A DNA stretch of 9,299 bases, taken from NCBI GenBank assembly GCA_041623895.1, contig JBFJVZ010000324.1, positions 1 through 9,299 on the forward strand. The letters are read 5' to 3'. The position numbers and the translations under genes are program-made. A model generated the notes under the pieces. The model made no database searches and was not told the origin of the DNA. It was given only the letters and a program-made list of their open reading frames with translations. Source of the DNA: JBFJVZ01 sp041623895 (lineage in GTDB: Bacteria > Planctomycetota > Planctomycetia > Pirellulales > Pirellulaceae). Position 1 is the first letter of the stretch, and each line of letters starts with the position of its first letter. Shown piece after piece: positions 5,092-9,299 of this stretch.

Positions 5092-7896
5092 TTAATGCGC
5101 TTCCAGCCAACTTGTTCCGACTCCCATTTCCACGACGATCGGAACTTTCATGTCCAGCGTCGTTTTAATGGCTTCTTCGATGACCGGCATCACCGTTTCT
5201 TGCTCCGCTTTGTGCATGTCGAAGACGATTTCGTCGTGCACGGTCAGTAACATTTTGGTTTGGAAATTACCGTCGCTAAGCGCTCGATGGACCTTGATCA
5301 TGGCCAGCTTTAGCATGTCAGCGGCCGTGCCTTGAATCGGGCTGTTCATTGCCAAACGTTCGGCGGCATTGGCAACGGTGCGGCTGCGAGAATTGATGTC
5401 GCGGATGTAGCGGCGGCGGCCGGTGGGCGTGGCCACGTAACCGTGCTCCCTGGCGAAGGCGATCGTTTTGTCGATGTACGCTCGAACGCCCGGATATTTT
5501 TCGAAGTAGTTTTTGATCAGATCGCTGGCTTCGGTTCTGGGAATGTTCAGACGCTGCTGCAAACCGAATGCGGAAATCCCGTAGATGATGCCGAAGTTGA
5601 CCGTCTTGGCTTTGTCTCGCATTTCACGTGTGACTTCATCCAATTCGACTTTGTAAACTTTCGACGCGGTCACTTTGTGAATGTCTTCGCCCTGGATGAA
5701 AGCGTCCATCATCGCTTCATCGCCGCTTAATTCGGCCATCACCCGCAGCTCGATCTGCGAGTAGTCAGCGGACAGGATCAAGTAATCATCGTCTCGGGGG
5801 ACAAACGCGGCGCGGATGTCGCGGCCGCGTTCTTTGCGGATCGGGATCGTTTGCAGATTCGGATTGTTGGATTGCATGCGACCGGTGGCGGTCCACGTTT
5901 GACTGTAGTGCGTGTGCAGTTTGCCGGTACGGTCATCGACCGAGGCGGGCAACTGATCGACGTATACCGTCTTTAGTTTCCGCGCGTTTCGATAATCCAA
6001 CACGTTGGCAACAATTTGATGTTTGCCGGAAAGCCGTTCCAGTTCGGATTCTTTGGTGGAGTATTGGCCGGTGGATGTTCGTTTGGGGTTCTTCTCCAAT
6101 TCAAGTTCTTCGTACAGGACGACGCCCAGTTGTTTTGGCGAATCGATATTGAATTGGTGACCGGCGGCGGCAAAGATTTGGGCTTCCAGATCCTTGATCT
6201 CCGCGTCCAGCTTTTTGGCAAATCTGGCCAGGGCATCGGTGTCCAGCCGAATGCCTTCGTATTCCATATCGACCAGCACAGTGATTAAGGGGCATTCGAC
6301 TTCGTAACAAACCTGGCTAACCCCGCGCTCTTCTATATCGGGGCGGATGACTTCGGCAACTTGCAGCGTCACGTCGGCGTCTTCGCAGGCGTATTCGGCG
6401 ACCTTTTCCAGCGGCACGTCGCGCATGCTTATTTGATCGTCGCCCTTTTCGCCAATCAGATCTTTGGTCGGAATCGGTTTGTAGCCCAGATACAGTTTTG
6501 ACAGGTAATCCAAGCCGTGACGCATTTCCGGTTCTTTCATCGAATGCGCCAACATTGTGTCGAACAGCGTGCCGTGGACGTCGATGCCATGCCATTTCAG
6601 CAGCGTCACGTCGTACTTCAAGTTGTGGCCGGTTTTTTGAATCTGGTCGTTTTCAAAAACAGGACGGAATTCCTCAAGGACTGCCATCGCCTGTTTGTGA
6701 TCATCCGGGCAAACGACGTAGTATCCCGTGTGTGGCTTGAAAGAGAACGCGATGCCCAACGGCAGAGCTCGACGCGGATCCAGACCGGTGGTTTCGGTAT
6801 CGAAGCAGATCGACTCTTGAGCAAGCAGTTTTTTGATCAGCGACTTACGTTCCTTTTGCGTCTCGACGGTTTTGTAATCGTGCTTGACATCACGGATCGT
6901 TTTTTCGTCGACCGGTTCATCGAACAGAGTTTGCTGGATTTCCTTTTCGCGTTTTTCTCGGATCACCTGGGCGCGTGATTGGGCCGACGAAAATGATTTT
7001 CCAAAGGTTCGCTTACCCAGCGTATCGAACTCCAATTCCATGTACAGATTCTTGAGCTTCTCCGGGTCGAAATCGGCACGCTCCAACGATTCGAGATCGA
7101 TGTCATGCGGGACGTCCAGTTGGATTGTCACCAACCGTTTGGAAAGCACTGCCTGGTCTCTGTTTTCTTCGACGCGTTCTTTTTGTTTGCCTTTTAGTTT
7201 GTCGGTATTGGCAAGCAAGTTTTCGACGCTGCCAAATTCCTTGATCAACTTGGTTGCGGTCTTGGGCCCGATACCGGGCACACCGGGAATGTTGTCACTG
7301 GAGTCGCCCATCAAACCCAGAATATCAATCACCTGCTCGATGCGTTCGACTTCCCATTTGTCCAGGACCTCTGGGACGCCAAAGGTCTCCGCGTCGCCGC
7401 CTTTGCGACCGGGTTTGTAGACAAAGACATCGTCGGTCACCAACTGGTCGTAATCTTTATCGGGTGTCACCATCCAGGTTTGGAATCCTTGTTCGGCTGC
7501 CTGGTGAGCGAGCGTGCCAATGATGTCGTCGGCTTCGTATCCGGGGATGCGGATTGCTTGGATGTTAAAAGCGTCGAAAAGCTTATCGATGTAGGGTAAC
7601 TGCTCGGAGATATCTTCGGGCATCTGATCCCGCTGTGCCTTGTACTCCGGAAACTCGATGTGCCGCTGCGTTGGCTCGGAAGTGTCGAAGGCGACCGCCA
7701 TGTGCGTTGGTGATTCACGTTTGATGATGTCGTTGATCGCATTGACCAGGCCAAAGACACCGGAGGTACAGAGACCGGACGACGTGAATCTGGGGCTACG
7801 GATCAGAGCGAAGTGGGCTCGATAGGTGAGCGCCATCCCATCCAAAAGAAACAGCTTTTTCTTTTCCGGGAACAGTTCTTCTGTTTGCTTGGGCAT
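5092..7896 (-). CDS. polA: DNA polymerase I
   Basis: This protein of 934 residues from the ATG at 7896 has the full three-domain Pol I layout. The 5' nuclease domain (about 14-300) keeps its acidic residues: LLDG (Asp19), EADD (121-124), TPDKDYD (Asp146, Asp148) and GDSSDNIPGVPGIGPKTA (Asp198, Asp201). The 3'-5' proofreading domain (about 340-530) is intact: DTET (Asp366, Glu368), NLKYD (Asn425, Asp429) and YACED (Tyr502, Asp506). The polymerase domain (about 545-934) has motif A DYSQIELR (Asp711), the O-helix with Arg760, Lys764, Phe768 and Tyr772, and motif C VHDE (Asp888). It fills gaps in excision repair and removes Okazaki primers. The frame extends upstream to a TTG at 7926 (944 residues), but the extra ten residues are not expected in the family. 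Neither start has a strong ribosome binding site. It is divergent from uvrA, its partner in nucleotide excision repair. Confidence 0.98.
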   Translation of the reverse strand: MPKQTEELFPEKKKLFLLDGMALTYRAHFALIRSPRFTSSGLCTSGVFGLVNAINDIIKRESPTHMAVAFDTSEPTQRHIEFPEYKAQRDQMPEDISEQLPYIDKLFDAFNIQAIRIPGYEADDIIGTLAHQAAEQGFQTWMVTPDKDYDQLVTDDVFVYKPGRKGGDAETFGVPEVLDKWEVERIEQVIDILGLMGDSSDNIPGVPGIGPKTATKLIKEFGSVENLLANTDKLKGKQKERVEENRDQAVLSKRLVTIQLDVPHDIDLESLERADFDPEKLKNLYMELEFDTLGKRTFGKSFSSAQSRAQVIREKREKEIQQTLFDEPVDEKTIRDVKHDYKTVETQKERKSLIKKLLAQESICFDTETTGLDPRRALPLGIAFSFKPHTGYYVVCPDDHKQAMAVLEEFRPVFENDQIQKTGHNLKYDVTLLKWHGIDVHGTLFDTMLAHSMKEPEMRHGLDYLSKLYLGYKPIPTKDLIGEKGDDQISMRDVPLEKVAEYACEDADVTLQVAEVIRPDIEERGVSQVCYEVECPLITVLVDMEYEGIRLDTDALARFAKKLDAEIKDLEAQIFAAAGHQFNIDSPKQLGVVLYEELELEKNPKRTSTGQYSTKESELERLSGKHQIVANVLDYRNARKLKTVYVDQLPASVDDRTGKLHTHYSQTWTATGRMQSNNPNLQTIPIRKERGRDIRAAFVPRDDDYLILSADYSQIELRVMAELSGDEAMMDAFIQGEDIHKVTASKVYKVELDEVTREMRDKAKTVNFGIIYGISAFGLQQRLNIPRTEASDLIKNYFEKYPGVRAYIDKTIAFAREHGYVATPTGRRRYIRDINSRSRTVANAAERLAMNSPIQGTAADMLKLAMIKVHRALSDGNFQTKMLLTVHDEIVFDMHKAEQETVMPVIEEAIKTTLDMKVPIVVEMGVGTSWLEAH

Positions 7897-8146
7897 GTTG
7901 AGGATTCGGCTTCGTGCGGTGATCAATTCTGCTTCACTTTAACGGTTGCCGGCAGCAGCGCGCAGTTGCCCAGCGAGAGAGGGCGACAACATTGCCGCGC
8001 GTTCCGCTGCCGTGGCCGCTTGCTTATCTTGGGCGGGGTCGAGCGAGGCAAATGCGGCCCCGTCGACTGGATCGCATCACCCGACCTGGCGATGCCAGCG
8101 AGTAGCGAAATGGAGCAAAACCCCGGCTTTGCCGTTATCGGGAGCG

Positions 8147-8159
8147 ATTACACGGTAAT
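8147..8159. promoter_or_regulatory. Short dyad, candidate operator between polA and uvrA
   Basis: ATTAC and GTAAT are perfect inverted repeats separated by ACG, a spacing and symmetry typical of a dimeric repressor half-site pair. The dyad is in the divergent repair-gene spacer, 121 bases before the uvrA ATG and about 250 bases before the polA start. A palindrome this short can arise by chance, so this is only a candidate. Confidence 0.25.
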
Positions 8160-8260
8160 AAACGGTCGATCAGAGGTGGCTGGCAATTCAGCGTCAAATC
8201 CGTGGGGACTACACGAGCGGTTCCCGGGACCGTAGCGTAGTACAGACGCAGTTTTGCATC

Positions 8261-8265
8261 GGAGG
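8261..8265 (+). promoter_or_regulatory. Ribosome binding site candidate for uvrA
   Basis: GGAGG is a strong anti-16S match but lies 15 bases before the ATG at 8281, longer than the usual spacing. There is no ATG, GTG or TTG in the same frame between them, and the ATG at 8281 places the conserved UvrA N-terminus correctly, so the start is kept despite the spacing. Confidence 0.45.
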
Positions 8266-8280
8266 CCACGCGGGCATCAT

Positions 8281-9299
8281 ATGACGACCACGGAAATTCA
8301 AGTAAAGGGCGCCCGAGAACACAACCTCCGCAACGTCAATCTGACGATCCCGCGAGGTCAGCTGATTTGTTTTTCGGGGGTATCCGGAAGCGGGAAATCT
8401 TCGCTCGCTTTCGATACGCTGTACGCCGAAGGCCAACGACGATACGTCGAATCGCTGAGCAATTATGCGCGGCAATTCATGGGCCAGATGCCGAAGCCCG
8501 ATGTCGATCTGGTCAGCGGACTGAGCCCATCGATTTCGATCAGCCAAAAGTCCAGCGGCAATAATCCGCGCAGCACCGTCGGCACGATCACTGAAATCTA
8601 TGACTTTCTGCGCGTGCTGTTCGCCCGTGTTGGTACGGGACATTGCCCGGACTGCGGCAACCAGATCACTGCTCAAACGCGCGACGCCATCACGTCTCGC
8701 GTGTTGTCGTTGCCGATCGAACAAACATTGTGGATCATGACGCCCCTGGTGCGAGGCCAAAAGGGCGAGTTCCGCGACTTGTTCGAGGATCTGCGGAAAC
8801 AAGGATTCTCGCGCGCACGCGTCGACGGCGAGACGATTCGATTGTCAGATCCGCCTTCGCTGGATCGTCAGCACCGCCATGATGTGGAAGTTGTCGTCGA
8901 TCGAGTTCATCCCGACGACCGAGATCGGGGACGAGTCAGCGAAGCAATCGACGTGTCGCTGAAACTGGGTGACGGAACGCTGCTGGTGTCGCTTTCAGAG
9001 GAGAATGCTCCGTCAGCCGGCGAGCCGAAACACGATATCCTCTTTTCATCGCGATATGCCTGTGGCGGTTGCGGCAAAAGTTTCAAACCGCCGTCGCCGC
9101 AGTTGTTCAGTTTCAACAGTCCCCAGGGAATGTGTCCCGCCTGTGACGGGCTCGGTCGTTTGTACACGTTCGTAGCGGAGCTACTGGTACCGGACGAAAA
9201 AAAATCCGTCCGCAAGGGCGCCATCCCACTGTTGCCCAAGTGGGGAGACATCGGTCGCTATCGCCGGCACGTTTACCGGAATGTGGCGGAGGCGATGGA
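8281..9299 (+). CDS. uvrA: Excinuclease ABC subunit A (3' end beyond window)
   Basis: The reading frame stays open from the ATG at 8281 to the window edge, giving 339 residues of N-terminal UvrA. UvrA is the DNA-damage-sensing ABC-type ATPase that loads UvrB in nucleotide excision repair. Visible hallmarks are VKGAREHNLRNVNLTIPRG (8-26), the first Walker A GVSGSGKS (33-40, Lys39), DTLYAEGQRRYVESLSNYARQF (45-66), the Q-loop region SISQKSSGNNPRSTVGT (86-102), a CPDC pair (122-125), the UvrB-binding region (about 120-250) with RKQGFSRARVDGE, and the first zinc module Cys261-X2-Cys264-X20-Cys285-X2-Cys288 ending in CPACDGLG. The usual protein is about 950 residues, so roughly two thirds lie outside, including the signature motif, second Walker A and second zinc module. 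No frameshift is seen. It is transcribed divergently from polA. Confidence 0.97.
   Translation, partial: MTTTEIQVKGAREHNLRNVNLTIPRGQLICFSGVSGSGKSSLAFDTLYAEGQRRYVESLSNYARQFMGQMPKPDVDLVSGLSPSISISQKSSGNNPRSTVGTITEIYDFLRVLFARVGTGHCPDCGNQITAQTRDAITSRVLSLPIEQTLWIMTPLVRGQKGEFRDLFEDLRKQGFSRARVDGETIRLSDPPSLDRQHRHDVEVVVDRVHPDDRDRGRVSEAIDVSLKLGDGTLLVSLSEENAPSAGEPKHDILFSSRYACGGCGKSFKPPSPQLFSFNSPQGMCPACDGLGRLYTFVAELLVPDEKKSVRKGAIPLLPKWGDIGRYRRHVYRNVAEAM

Larger units (their letters stand above)
7897..8280. other. Divergent polA-uvrA intergenic region
   Basis: These 384 bases separate the start codons of two divergent DNA-repair genes, so both promoters should lie here. An open frame crossing 7813-8235 on the plus strand has no recognisable family, begins inside polA antisense and shows no ribosome binding site, so I do not call it. 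No tRNA or riboswitch-like architecture was recognised. The region does contain a 13-base dyad at 8147-8159, a TCCCGGGA palindrome at 8222-8229, and a GGAGG before uvrA. I did not find a recognisable SOS box of the E. coli (CTG-N10-CAG) or Bacillus (GAAC-N4-GTTC) type that I would defend. Confidence 0.5.

Noticed and set aside
8129..8161. A sigma-70-like promoter for uvrA (TTGCCG and TAATAA)
   Set aside because: The two elements are 21 bases apart, too far for a standard promoter, and the match is weak.
7813..8235. A 140-residue plus-strand frame running from inside polA into the uvrA upstream spacer
   Set aside because: No family resemblance or ribosome binding site, and its first third is antisense to the polA coding region.
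8100..8280. A tRNA or structured RNA in the uvrA upstream region
   Set aside because: No acceptor stem, anticodon arm or T-arm arrangement could be assembled; only short local hairpins are present.
8209..8802. A 197-residue minus-strand frame antisense to uvrA
   Set aside because: The opposite strand carries unmistakable UvrA motifs, so this is a shadow.

Overview
The window looks like chromosomal DNA from a planctomycete, probably a Rhodopirellula-like member of the Pirellulaceae. That is an inference. It rests on the moderately GC-rich composition, weak or missing Shine-Dalgarno sequences, a large secreted hydrolase of mixed domain type, and GTCGTCGG-type intergenic hairpins. No rRNA or other taxonomic marker is present. 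No tRNA, insertion sequence, CRISPR array or prophage gene was found.

Layout. Positions 1-264 hold no convincing gene. Two plus-strand membrane-protein genes follow, 43 bases apart and probably co-transcribed: a TauE/SafE-type permease (265-1026) and a TerC-family protein (1070-1984). They converge on a large minus-strand gene (2038-4884), and an 11-bp perfect hairpin (2000-2032) separates them. The minus-strand gene encodes an exported fusion of a D-aminoacylase-type amidohydrolase and a class C beta-lactamase-like serine hydrolase. A 207-base gap (4885-5091) rich in direct and inverted repeats lies between it and polA (5092-7896, minus strand), a full-length DNA polymerase I with intact 5' nuclease, proofreading and polymerase motifs. 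A 384-base spacer separates polA from the divergent plus-strand uvrA (8281 to beyond the window end), which encodes the damage-recognition ATPase of nucleotide excision repair.

How the genes fit together. polA and uvrA are linked by pathway, because UvrABC excises the damaged oligonucleotide and Pol I fills the gap. Their divergent arrangement makes a shared regulatory spacer plausible, and it contains a short dyad (8147-8159). The fusion enzyme is the most unusual item. Both halves belong to families with D-amino-acid-linked substrates, but its amidohydrolase half lacks the HxH metal motif and the cysteine ligand of characterised D-aminoacylases. Two copies of one hairpin-forming repeat sit on either side of that gene. 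The permease and TerC genes look like an export or ion-homeostasis unit of unknown substrate.
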